Source: Candolleomyces eurysporus (Eukaryota > Basidiomycota > Agaricomycetes > Agaricales > Psathyrellaceae). From it: a stretch of DNA of 25,492 bases. Location of the stretch: positions 1 through 25,492 of the forward strand of contig JANBPK010001010.1 in the NCBI GenBank assembly GCA_027579435.1, written 5' to 3'. Under the pieces are notes generated by a model, which had not been told where the DNA came from, made no database searches, and saw only the letters and a program-made list of their open reading frames with translations. This document shows positions 10,273-20,488 of the stretch, piece after piece. The position numbers and the translations under genes are program-made. The first letter of the stretch is position 1; each line of letters starts with the position of its first letter.

Positions 10273-10598
10273 ACAGACTGGGGTTTTGCGAATGGTAGTT
10301 CAATTGTCTCCTTAAGCTTGTTAGGCTTACGAGTATGCGTGTATTGAATTCTTCACTAGTTTTCACGAGATGCTTCGTTGGAGCACATGTTCAGCGTTTT
10401 GTGAGCGTGAGTCGTTACCGTCGATCACACCGACTAATTAAGATAGGGACCTAACCGGTCTTCCTTCGCTCTTGCGACGACCATGTCTAACATCAACGCG
10501 CCTAATGGATGAGCCGCGTAGAGCAAATGCAATGGGCTCGTACGTTCTTTTTCAGGGTATAAAATAGTATCTAGTGTATTGGCCGTTGCTCGATAGAC
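10273..10598. other. Spacer between BTB copies
   Basis: No gene was recognised. The last part probably corresponds to the decayed first exon and intron of the BTB pseudogene that follows, but the similarity is too weak to place. Confidence 0.4.
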
Positions 10599-11240
10599 TG
10601 ATCGAAGAGATTGCGCTCGAAGTTCCTCGATATAGGTTCGCCAAGCATTCGGATGGCTTTGGAACCATCTCCCATGTACCCACTGGAAGCAATGGGAGTG
10701 TAGAGGGGTGGGACGATGAACATGCGATCCTTTTNGGGGGGGCGATCGGCTACCCATTTTGATGCGTTCGTGAAGGTTCTCTACCGAAGATAAGCGTCGT
10801 TATTGGACTTGCATAAGTCTTCATTTATGGTTGAGGTGACGATAGTAGACAAGAAGACCTGATTTCAGGTACCTTTAAATTGGGGAATCAGCGGTGAAGC
10901 GTTGTGCCGATATTATCGCCAGATGGAGTATGAATAGGATGTGCCTAAAGTCATTGATGCCTCTTCAGTTGCTAGCAGTGAACATTGGTTCTTAAAATTT
11001 GAACATGGCATGCTATCGATGAGCTCTACAAGTATTCCTTCAACCCAGTGGAGAACGTCGTGCTAGATCGAGAGCATAAAGTCGCAACTTGGTTCCAAGA
11101 CGGGACGGGCTAAATAAACTTGCCTCCTCCTCCCTTATTGGACCTCCCGCCGAACTTAAATCACTGTGCCCCCCAGACTGCATGTACCCTACTGTGGATT
11201 CATCACCAAAGAGTTCCAGAGCGCAGGGAAGCCATTTCAA
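10599..11240 (+). pseudogene. BTB/POZ pseudogene, middle copy
   Basis: Fragments of the neighbouring BTB genes occur in the right order: IEEIALEVPRYRF and VPTGSNGSVEGWDDEHAIL (10599-10734), FDAFVKVLYR (10758-10787), AIDELYKYSFNPVENVV to VATWFQDG (11022-11105) and TACTLLWIHHQRVPERREAI (11177-11236). They lie in different frames with stops between, and the LTREEW-type segment is not recognisable. A single N at 10735, next to a G-run, clouds the frame there. The copy matches BTB1 in its ERREAI tail and BTB2 in VPRYRF and PTGS. A tandem duplicate that decayed is the simplest reading. Confidence 0.75.
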
Positions 11241-13214
11241 TCCGTCATCGCCTTAAACCAATGATGTCTAGTCATATCGAAAGAGGAGGCTGGAGAACGA
11301 ATCGAAAGGATGAAGAATCGATACGAAAAAAGCAAACTAAATGAAAGTAGAAAAATGGGATAGGCGCCCTGAGTTGCTCTTCCACCAACACCCTGACAAA
11401 CGTCGTCTGGAGCGAGATCATAACGAATCATCCATCGATAATTGCGTCCGAGGTATGCGAACGGAGCGAGTGAACGCAGTCAATTAGTCGGTCACAGTGC
11501 TTCAAGTAGGAGATTAACAAATGCGAAGGATATGTACGCCCAGTGCGAGAGGAGGAAGGACGGGAGGACTGATCACAACAATTCCGGACGAATAGGCACT
11601 TGCCCCTCAGTCAACTGAATTTGAAAATAATTGCGATATTGGACTATAATGCAATGTAACGCGATGGGGGTCGTGGTGTCTTGAGCCACCCGTGCACTCG
11701 AAAATTACGGGTTGAACCGTACTGAGTCTTCCTGACAACCTGAGAACAGGGTCGGGACATAGAGATGCAACAAACTTGGATGGGAAATAGGGCAAAGCGC
11801 CAAATTTTGAAGTCATAAACTAAAGTCAAACGAGATCGCGACTCACTTTACATAGCATCTGGTCCAGCTATGAACGACTCCCCCCGCCCGTCTCCATACT
11901 TTTTCTTTGAATAACTATCTATCTATTCGTTCCTTTACATCCAGGTACCTCTTCGTCATGCCATGCTATAATCAGGCCTATGTCGTTCTGAGTGCGGTTC
12001 TGTCGGAGCTGGGTCAGTCGGTGTGGTTCCGTTGGAGAGGATGGAAGAAGCAATCGGGGGCAAGGGAGAGGGAGAATGGGTAAAGAAATGAATCGTAAGG
12101 AAAAGGAAGGTCGGTCGCTCACGCAGCAAGCGTTTTATTCTTCAATGCAAAGCCAGTGATTCTCCCAACTTCTCCGCGGTACTGTGTGTCGCACATCCAA
12201 CAAGATACACTGCAGGTCGTTACACCAAGGGAAAGTGAAGAAGGTCTAATGATGTTCCAGTCAGTACGGTCGAGGTATCGAATGGAAGAGATGAACGGGA
12301 GTCATAGGGAGCAGGGTACGACATTGAGGGGTGGAGGAAGATTTGAATCAAAAGCGAGCGGAGATGAGGATACTCACTATCAAACGCCCAACATTCCATC
12401 CTCTGCCACCTGGGTCTCCACAATCACATTCGCCACGAAGCTGAGGACGTCGCAGTCACAGGACTCGCATATATTGCCTTCTTCTCCACTGATGCAGCGA
12501 CCCTTTGTCAGAGATCAATCCCATGGTAAATCTCGGGGAAGGTAAAAATTCTCCAGTATGCAGACGTTGCCACCCTAGATGTCGAGCCGTCATAGTACGA
12601 GGGGCGTGCCAAATTCGGGGTCGTGGGCCTATGGGTGAGGAGGCCTGGCGAGCGGAGAGACCTTTGGCTATGTAGAAGGAGCTGCGGTTTATGGGACTAC
12701 ACGCGAGATTGATTCTTGTGAGAACGAGAGGATGGGAGGGCCAGATGGCGGGAGTGAGAGATTGATCGTAAGCCCAACAACCAAACAAGCAAAGGGACTG
12801 AACACAGCGCACCGGGGACAAGAAAGGTTTTCCCAGGCACAGCTCGAGCTCTTGCAGAACCGTTCAAAAATTCAGAGCCGACCTTATTTCCGTATTCTTT
12901 CACCCCGCCAGTCAGAACTGAACGAAAAGGAGTCAGGAGTCACGCAGTCATAGATGAGTTTTCGGAGATTCGTCTGGCTGACTAAAATTCCTGGGTGTTG
13001 ACCCTTGTGTGAGAGTGCATGGAGCACGGGACGGCGTAGCCTAGGATGGTGGTGAATCGCAAGAGGGGGCGCCAGTGCAACCAGCGCCAGCGTCCCAGAA
13101 TCTGGTCACAGCCACCACGTAATCTAATCTAATCTCAGTGGTGTGGTCAACCTCGTGTCCTGCGCATCAAGCGTCCAATTCCTTCCCTGATTCCAACCAT
13201 CATCTCATCGCACC
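11241..13214. other. Long non-coding or unassigned stretch
   Basis: No gene could be built with confidence. On the minus strand, donor-like GTGAGT/GTGAGC words occur near 12375, 12121 and 11854. Between them is a coherent segment reading CWMCDTQYRGEVGRITGFAL (near 12135-12200), and farther upstream is CISGEEGNICESCDCDVL (near 12450-12500). This suggests remains of a multi-exon minus-strand gene of unknown type, but the joins fail. A short TAATC tandem lies at about 13121-13135. Confidence 0.3.
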
Positions 13215-13976
13215 ATGTCGATTGTGAACATTTTGTCTTCTGAAGGGACGTCCGATACATCTGGGATAATCCGCCAGAGCCCTGTTCGCTGGGGCGGCAT
13301 GGTTTTCTTCAAGGTGAGCTAGTCCCTGTAATTTAATTGCTATACCGCTTCCGACGCCCACAACTCTTGCGTGGCACGAGTAGTTTGAGGACATCGTTTT
13401 TGAGGTCCCGCGGTATAGGTTCAGTGAGATGTCGGAGGTCTTCGAAACCATGTTTCATTTACCCACTGGGAGCGAGCAAGAAGAGGGGCGGGATGAGTTG
13501 CATCTGATCGTGTTGAGTGGTTACAAGGCAGTCGACTTCAAAGCGCTGATGAAAGTGCTATACCCTGTGTACGCAGTACTAAGTCCCCGCTTGGATCAGT
13601 ATCTTTCCAAATTGACGGTGGACACAATTGTTATAGGCCCCACGATGTGATCTCTGGAACGTACACTCTGACCAAGGACGAATGGGTGGGAGTTCTGGAC
13701 TTGTCGACACGGTGGGAAATTAAAGAGGTAAGTTGCGTCAACTTTGAGGTTCAGAGAACACATAAAATCGCTTAGATAAGGAAGTACGCGATACAGGAGC
13801 TCACAAAGCTACTGTTGAACCCAGTGGAGAAGGTCGTCATTGCTCGCGAATGCAAGGTTGCTAAATGGTTCCGGGAAGACTGGGTGAACTTGAATCTCAA
13901 TTGGGATTGTACAGCCTGTACCCTGCTATGGATTTTGAAGACCCAGCACGGACACGCCTTGAGGCCTGAGGCTTAG
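13215..13976 (+). CDS. Short BTB/POZ protein, third copy
   Basis: Exons 13215-13313, 13384-13568, 13637-13727 and 13776-13976 join in phase to 191 residues. The intron positions match the BTB gene at 9110 one for one. It has FEDIVFEVPRYRF, FETMFHLPTGSEQEEGRDE, FKALMKVLYP, LTKDEWVGVLDLSTRWEI, IQELTKLLLNPVEKVVIA and TACTLLWI, the full BTB core and following helices. It then ends within about 15 residues, so it lacks the zinc-ribbon-like extension of the first copy. The exon 2 donor has two registers (GTGT); the second keeps the frame. No stops or shifts inside. Probable role as for other fungal BTB proteins (protein-protein contacts, possibly Cullin-3 adaptor); not known for this subfamily. Confidence 0.8.
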
Positions 13977-14283
13977 TACTAGCAATTTTTCACAAGGTCC
14001 GAACCACCGGGGCTGAGCTGAAGCTCTGACTACGATACGAGTCTCAGCCAGCACAACTATTACGCCTATGTGGCCACAAACTTAGAATTATCCTGCATTC
14101 GTACTCCCGGACAAGTCCCATATGTAAAGAGGAAGCTGTGTCAATGATGAGACAACAACATTGTCAAAAATACAAGATCATCAGATGGCTCGTAGGGGGG
14201 CAGTCAACAGCTTTACGCGAGCCATCTCAATCCTCAATCCCTCACTCACCTTTCACTCACTGCGCTATCTGGGCTTACAGAAC
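13977..14283. other. Spacer and probable promoter of the orphan gene
   Basis: No gene. The open frame of the next gene extends upstream to 14161, but the pyrimidine-rich sequence there looks like a leader. Confidence 0.4.
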
Positions 14284-15183
14284 ATGACCACCATCGTTCC
14301 CCCGGGCGCACAGACATACGAAGAGAAAGTGGTCCAGTTCATCGGGATGTGGATGGACCTTTTCTCTAACCCTTTCACGACTGGGGAGCTCAGGGCAACT
14401 ATCAAAAAGTACCCCACAGCTGCCTTACCCGGTGCGCTGGGAATTGCGCTATGGCGTTTCTCACTCACTCACCCCAATCTCATTGAGCCAATTGGAGCCA
14501 AGATACGAACTGTACTCAAGAACAACAAGCTGCAACATTTTCGCGTGACCAACGAGGCAGGGATGTCGATGAAATTCGGACCTATATTCTACCATTCATT
14601 CGGCGACACGGTATCCGATTTTGCGCACAACGATTGGGGACCGCCAGAAGAGATTGGTATATTCAGGAAAGGCGACGGGGATGGCAATCCACGACAAATT
14701 CACCCGATTCTTGTATCCGCGTTCGCCATTGCTGCAGCACACAGGACCAAACTCATGACCATTGATGACTATTGTTCTATGACTTTAGACGGCCTTCAAG
14801 TTCCGGGACTTGGCGAGGCACCAGAGAACAGGGACGTACAGGAGCTCGCTGCTATCGCGGCACTCATCCTCTTTGAGACGCATGGTGCGGAACAGTACGC
14901 CAAGCTCTTATATAGTCCAGAAGCTGGAGGCTCGTACGAGCTCGTATTGGAGAGTCTCGAGGAGTTGAGGAAGAGGGGAATAATCCGGTATCTACCTGCG
15001 CTTAAATTACTGGAGGTCAGTAATTCTTCGATCGTCTATCTAAAATAACTAACGACATTCTATTTCATGCAGAGGATCATTAAAAACGTCGAGCAGCACA
15101 ATAGAGAGGATCGATCTGTTTCGGACGTATATGACGAGCTTTTTGCTCCAGAATTATCGACCCGCACAACTATCGATCATTAA
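14284..15183 (+). CDS. Orphan hypothetical protein, two exons
   Basis: Exon 1 14284-15015 and exon 2 15073-15183, with a 57-base GTCAGT...CAG intron, give 280 residues. I do not recognise the family. The protein looks globular: TYEEKVVQFIGMWMDLFSNP, FTTGELRATIKKYPTAALPG, ALWRFSLTHPNLIEPIGAKI, an FGPIFYHSFGDTVSDFAHNDW stretch, alanine-rich helices (LVSAFAIAAAHR, ELAAIAALILFETHGAEQYA) and a charged C-terminus. There is no signal peptide or clear membrane helix. ATG 14284 is preferred over 14161 or 14185 because the sequence before it has leader-like composition; an N-terminal extension of about 33-41 residues is possible. No lesions. Base composition and splice signals look like those of neighbouring genes. 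Confidence 0.7.
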
Positions 15184-16396
15184 TTGACAAAATTCAAGTT
15201 TCAGTGCAGGATTATTCCTTCACTCCAACGCATGATATGATACGGTTGTCACGGAGGGCGAACGGCTCACACCAGGACAAAACCTCTTATTTGTTGAGCG
15301 GGAAGACTTGACGATTCAACCAGATTGATATCATCCTCCGATGGGTTCATATTTCTTTCGAGCGCACTCTACCTCCTACAATGTTTTGCTCAAACATCCA
15401 ATCTATTGCTTTTTCTCACAATTTATGAACGGCTCTGGGCTGACCAGACTGGCCGAATGACCCGGATGGTCTGACTTTCGGGTAGGGTTCGGGGCTCTGC
15501 CAATGCTCACGCTCATGTTTTCTCTCCACTGCTTTGCGCTGCTGTTGGAGGGTGCTTTCCTGTGATGACTGTTGGCAAGCTCAAGAGGTCTACGAGAGTG
15601 GAGCAGTTGGTAAAATTGGTATTGTCTAGCCTTGTGTTTGTGGATTCTAGGAACAGGCTGGTATCCCATCCTCGACGTCGAGCTCTTTCCTTCATTTTCG
15701 GCTCTCTGTGCCTCAAAACGTGAAGCCGAGGACGAGTAAAGTGAAAGATGTTGCAGAAGCAGAGAGCATGCATTAGCATTTCTCTTCTCATCTATCAAAC
15801 CTATCAATTAATCGCTTCTCTTGGTTTCGTTCCACCACTGCCTCAAGAGATATTCTTCCGCTCAAAGGAGAACTAATTCAATACTCCAGCTTACGGCGTT
15901 TTCTATGTGACAATGAAAGCCCACTCGAAGGTCTCAAAGTCACGCCTCTTGGTCTATTGAGAAAGGAGAGACGCACGAGACGGTACTCAATGCGCTGAAG
16001 GAAGTTAAAAATGAGGAATATTGTTTGCTATGAGCCTGCAGCGGCTCTCCTCAACGTCAGTTCTTCCTAAAGTCTGATTCTCGCTGCCCACTCATTCTCA
16101 GTTCGAATCCTGTCTAGCGAGTCATTTCGGACATAGGAAGACATGATACGCAGGAAAGGTTACCTGGAGACGGGTGGAAAGAGTTGTTTGCCTCCCAATA
16201 GTTATAATTCGTCAGATAGGTGATGAACCGACGAGCTCGACGCTGCTGACCAAAAATCATGTTATTGTAAGTAGTAGATGTATAATAGGATGTACGTAAA
16301 ACAAAGATTGGTACAAAACGACGGCAAACCACAACCTGATCAGAGTCCCGTAGCTAATTGTTGAAGGACAGGAAACAATCCATAATCGGCTCAGGC
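15184..16396. other. Intergenic, no gene assigned
   Basis: About 1.2 kb with short overlapping frames on both strands and no motif I recognise. A GTTCGAATCC word near 16101 resembles a tRNA B box, but no tRNA fold can be drawn around it. Confidence 0.45.
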
Positions 16397-18613
16397 TCAA
16401 GTTTGGTATTTCTCCGCTGACCGATAACCTTCCCTCGAGAATACTCCAGTCTGTACCTTTCCTCCTTCGCTTGCGCCCTTTTCGTCTGAAAGATAGTCAC
16501 CAAGGTCAGGATTTTGCTCGAGTACATACTCTATCAATTGTCCAAGGGGGCTTGACTGGCTCGTGCGTGAACGTTTCAAAGCCTGAACCACTGTGTCCGA
16601 ACTCCGATCCCCTTCATTGCATTGGAGATGTCTCAAATAGCAAATCAGTGCTCCAGATAACGGTCGTTTTTAAATTGAGGAGTCGACCGGGGATAGATCC
16701 AAGAGGCGGACGAGCGCTGCCTCGACAGACGACCGCAAATGAGCGATACACTGTGCGACAAGCTCAGCATGGTCTGGGTATTCTGGTTTGCGCGAAGCGA
16801 CGATCGTTTCGGGGAGCACTTGATTAGCACTCTGAGAGGATGTCGACGGTAGAGTTGGGATATGTTCGAAGAGGTTTTCGGGAAGGAGGCCGGTGAGATG
16901 AAATCTACCGGGGTGCAGTGAGAAGGCATGCACGAAGCAGGCCTTCAGATTGAGGGAAAGGAATAAATGTAAGATCTTCGAGTACTCCAATCCGTCGATC
17001 AGAGTCCATCTCCACCAATAACTCGGCCAAGCAAGGACCGCAAACCGAAGACAGTGATCGTCATCTCTGATCTTCGTGTCCAGGCCGACAGAGGCGAATT
17101 TTCCCATACAGGCTGTCAACAGGCGCAGGGAAGCGCTTTTGATGTCGACTGCGAACTCGCCTGAGCACTTAGGATTCTTCAAGAATCGGATGAATAACCC
17201 ATTGAGGAAAAAAGGTGACGATCCTGATCGGTGGGGTCGAAGTTTGATGACGGAATGGAGGCCTCTGAGCGCCTTGATTCCTCGACCACGAACTCGCCCG
17301 GAAAGTTCATCGAGGGTCCCCAAGGCTTGAGGAGATGTCACCCTGCTCGATGGGTATGATATCCGCATCACGCATTATTTGGTGCGATACTATGAGGTCG
17401 GCCAGGACTTCCAACATGAGCGGTCGATTCCGCTTGGGACAAGATTCCAGAATCTGTCGGAAATGCTCATAGACGAAGGAAAATGGAGCGGAATGTGCTA
17501 GGTCGGCTCCATCGTCGAATGAGGGGTCGAGGATGAGATCGAGTCGCTCTTGCGGATCCTCGTATGGATCTTCAAGGTCCAAAATGATGGTTCTCGCATA
17601 CAGCATGTCGCCCCGTGTTTTCTCCACAAGCTTCCGCAAGCGCTCCTGCCCAGGCCAAGCTTCGCCTTCGAGGGAAGACTGGAGCCAGACTTCACTGATA
17701 TCTGCTCCAGCTCCTTCCGAAGTAGCGACTCGACATCCTTCAGGTTGTCTGCTGTCCTATACATGTCTAGGATATGGGTGTTGTCGTTAAAGGGTCTCGA
17801 CTCGACGTGTGCTTTGATCCATGGCTCTGGCCTGCTGAAGATGAGAAAGGAAAGTGGAAAGCGATGCGATTGAAGGGTGTGAATGAGGTCAAGGACCCTG
17901 ACTTGAGCGAGTTCCTGATCTTGTGCATACTGTCCTTGGGCTTTGCGATCCAGATTGATGCATTCATCAAGACCATCGACGATGACCAATCGATTTGGCA
18001 TCTCGTCCAAGCTCTTGACTGCGCGGAAGGGACCAATGATGAGCTTTTCCAGCTGCAGCTCCAGCGTCTTGTTCAGAATCATAGGATTCCGTCGGACGAC
18101 ATCTTGGATGAGCGGGAGGAGTTCGGGGATGGAAGTGGCGAATTGGTATGCCAAGGTGGCGATGAAATGTGCCGGATTACTACGCTCTGGAGATGCTCTG
18201 GAAGAGAAGAATGATCCAGCTAGGGGATTGAGATCGATATCTTCCTGTTGCTCGAGGTCATCTGCAATGAACTGAGCAACGGCAGACTTTCCATAGCCGA
18301 CTGGTGCATGGACAACCATGATGGAACCTTCGGGAGGCTCTTTGTAGCCATACCACGCCTTGATACGGTCTATGACAGCTTTCCGCGTTCCGGGATGGCA
18401 CAGAGGGAGAGGGTAACGCTCATCGGAGTCGTGCATTGCACCTGTGGCTGCGTACTGCTGCAAGTATTGAAGGACTACCGGCCACGTCAGCGCTGAAAGA
18501 GCACAGACGTTCAAGTAATAGGACATACCGTCAACATCGGATATATAGGTATTAAACGAAGTATTAGTTGCCACGAATTTACTAGCGTTTTGAAAATAGG
18601 AAATTGTGGACAT
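16397..18613 (-). pseudogene. NACHT NTPase (NLR-like), frame-disrupted
   Basis: NACHT proteins are STAND-type NTPases; in fungi some act in self/non-self recognition. From ATG 18613 the order is: an Agaricomycete-type N-terminus, CHPGTRKAVIDRI, Walker A (APVGYGKSA, about residues 103-110), SFFSSRASPERSNP, Walker B (RLVIVDGLDEC, about 208-218) and FLIFSRPEPWI (about 256-266). The frame then changes near 17690 into WPGQERLRKLVEKTRGDMLY, runs to IPIEQGD, and changes back near 17340 into ALGTLDEL. A TAA at 16670-16672 stops it, yet the same frame reopens with SSPLGQLIEYVLEQNPDLGD and ends at 16397. A 36-base GT-AG segment (18493-18528) in the N-terminus is in frame either way. No WD40, ankyrin or TPR repeats follow. 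NACHT identity is firm. Whether it is dead, or whether the shifts are assembly errors, is open. Confidence 0.75.
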
Positions 18614-19251
18614 GATGGTCGTTGCTTGCTATGCAGCTGTCCCATCAGTGACGCGTAGTACCGACGCCGGATCTGGAAGAAACCGAGTCCCGAAGGCAGC
18701 TCGGGACTCGGGACTGACGCGCCTTACCAAATATGGGGTTTTGCCGTTTGCTCCCGCCTGTGCCCTCCTGCCTACACCGGTTTGTGTCAAACCCAATCAG
18801 TCAGAGCAATTCTCGAGAACTAGTAATATTCTTGGGCATTTATCTTCCAGAGAATGATTAGACAGCGCTTCCTGGCCGTGAGATGAGGATCTTAGTGGCG
18901 AGCGGTATCTGCACCGTCCTACGCCATCTCATCTCATTATAGTCGTTCAAGCTGCACCCCAGTTCTCGTGGAGAACATGATATAGATGTATTTTGAGATT
19001 TTGACAGCAGTGAGACATCCTAGTTGAGGAATCAGTCAGGGTGGTACCCAAACCTCACTACAATGGCTATCGAATAGGCGTGACGGCCACTCCAAGCGAC
19101 GGAGGAATGCTCCAAGTTCATCGAGCAGGCTAATCTGTTAATTGAGAACGTTTGGGGTCGCGTCTATCATTACCATCTTTGGGCTTGAAAAAGTTGAAGG
19201 AAGGTGGAAAAAAGGATATCTGGCGCAAGAAAGGGTATAAGTACTGGACCA
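18614..19251. other. Upstream region of the NACHT gene
   Basis: No gene. It contains a perfect hairpin at 18683-18711 (listed separately) and otherwise unremarkable sequence up to the MITE-like element. Confidence 0.45.
18683..18711. repeat. Perfect 11-base-pair hairpin
   Basis: Arms 18683-18693 (CCGAGTCCCGA) and 18701-18711 are exact reverse complements with a 7-base loop. It lies 70-100 bases upstream of the NACHT start. It could be a protein-binding inverted repeat or a relic of an insertion. Confidence 0.6.
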
Positions 19252-19294
19252 ATCTGTAGATAGGCAACAGTAACGCGTAACGCACCCAATTTTC

Positions 19295-19352
19295 GTTGCT
19301 TATTTTTTGAAATGTAACGCGTAACGCTGACCCTGTTGCTAACTTTGCAAGT
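19295..19352 (+). repeat. Internal 58-base direct repeat, copy 1
   Basis: Begins GTTGCTTATTTTTTG and ends TTTGCAAGT. It pairs with 19632-19689 at equal length without gaps and holds an ACGCGT word. Confidence 0.65.
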
Positions 19353-19631
19353 CAAAAAAACGCTATGAAAATTGAATTTTTTTCGGTCTGAAGCGCAGTA
19401 CAGGTAGATTCTTCGAGAGCAAATGAAGGTCTGCCAATGCGTGTGTCCAGCTGTTGAAGGATGCCTTTTGAGTCGGCGCTGGAGCTGCTGGTAGGCATGA
19501 TTGCAGTAGGGGCTCAGAGCAAAAATTAATCTTCAATGAAATGTGCTGGCAATGAGCCCAATGTGAATTTATGCCTACTGGATACTGCAAGATGTGTCTA
19601 CTAAGCTTTGAGACAGCATTCCACCGCGGGT

Positions 19632-19689
19632 GTTGCCTAATTTTGGAAATATAACGCGTAACGCTGGCCTCGTTGCGAATTTTGCAAGT
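19632..19689 (+). repeat. Internal 58-base direct repeat, copy 2
   Basis: Begins GTTGCCTAATTTTGG and ends TTTGCAAGT. About 49 of 58 bases agree with copy 1, so the duplication is old or came from separate insertions. Confidence 0.65.
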
Positions 19690-19949
19690 GAGGTCGGGCG
19701 TAACGCATCCTCAGCTGTTGCCTATCTACAGATCGCTACAGTATCGTAGATATGAATAGAGCTGATAGTCGAAGCGCTGTATATTATTCTTAGAAAAGCT
19801 GTGGAGATGTGGGTCGTTGGTACTCGGAGAGAGCTGCGGTATCAACTCGAATGTGAATGAATTTACTCATCTAGTGGGTAACCAAGGCGAATATATGTCT
19901 TCAAGTAGAGATGAAGGTCGTTTAATGCATTTGTCGCTTGCCTAGTCAC

Positions 19950-20306
19950 CTAAGAGCCTGTGAATATATCTTCTGGTTCACCTGCGCTGCCGCTGTCCCC
20001 GTGATTCTCGTCGAATATCTTTGACGTTTGAGGTGGAATGATGTACGTGGTCAGATTGTGAATTACACTGCACAGTAGATGTAGCTCGCATACTATGTTG
20101 TACATGCTCTCCCACTTATCTCTGGGTTTCACAAGTTTTACGGTCAAGACAGCGTGACACTCGTCATCGAGCATAAACGACTCTATAACGCGTACGTTGT
20201 GCGGCGAGTCTGCATCTTGACAATGCTCCAAGAGATGAGGGTAACGTTGTTGTAGATAAACTTTGGCGTCGTTCTGAAACCATCCGCCTATCACCACGGC
20301 ACGCAT
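19950..20306 (-). CDS. Unidentified ORF, possible 3' exon
   Basis: From ATG 20306 the frame runs 118 codons to a stop at 19950. It is open upstream to an acceptor-like TTTCAG near 20352, so it may be the last exon of a longer minus-strand gene whose 5' part I could not join. It reads GGWFQNDAKVYLQQRYPHLL, RVIESFMLDDECHAVLTVKL, NIVCELHLLCSVIHNL and an acidic tail. I know no family with this pattern. It is coherent in composition, but a chance frame cannot be excluded. Confidence 0.35.
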   Translation of the reverse strand: MRAVVIGGWFQNDAKVYLQQRYPHLLEHCQDADSPHNVRVIESFMLDDECHAVLTVKLVKPRDKWESMYNIVCELHLLCSVIHNLTTYIIPPQTSKIFDENHGDSGSAGEPEDIFTGS

Positions 20307-20488
20307 TAAAACTGGAAGAACAGCGACCGAGCTGCCACTCAAGACCAAGGTACACTGAAATGAATTTGGAGATGCGCACTACTTAGTACTATACAACTAC
20401 GAACCCATCCGAAAACGTCGAGCTGATTACGTGGGTTTGCGAGTCAGCTAGGTAGATTGAATGAATGAAAGAAGAGGTATCCCTAGTA

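Larger units (their letters stand above)
19252..19733. mobile_element. MITE-like element with perfect 19-base inverted ends
   Basis: The 19 bases at 19252-19270 (ATCTGTAGATAGGCAACAG) recur exactly as the reverse complement at 19715-19733, enclosing 482 bases with no convincing gene. Inside, a 58-base segment (19295-19352) is directly repeated at 19632-19689 (about 49 of 58 by eye), each copy containing TAACGCGTAACGC; a third copy of that word lies next to the left end. No clear target duplication was found outside the ends beyond a possible 2-base AT. Size, lack of coding and exact ends fit a non-autonomous DNA transposon. The superfamily is unknown. Confidence 0.65.

Noticed and set aside
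10434..10757. Minus-strand 107-codon frame
   Set aside because: Its upstream half is antisense to the BTB pseudogene, and the rest lacks any motif or splice partner.
14161..14283. Longer N-terminus for the orphan gene starting at 14161 or 14185
   Set aside because: The extension is leader-like in composition, and the ATG at 14284 begins the globular part; not excluded, only less likely.
16099..16115. tRNA gene suggested by a GTTCGAATCC B-box word
   Set aside because: The T-stem does not pair well, no A box or acceptor stem lies 60-90 bases upstream, and the nearby AGCGAG pairs only with a close CTCGCT.
17533..18275. Plus-strand open frames of 85-146 codons across the NACHT gene
   Set aside because: They are antisense shadows of the NACHT coding frame, which carries the Walker motifs.
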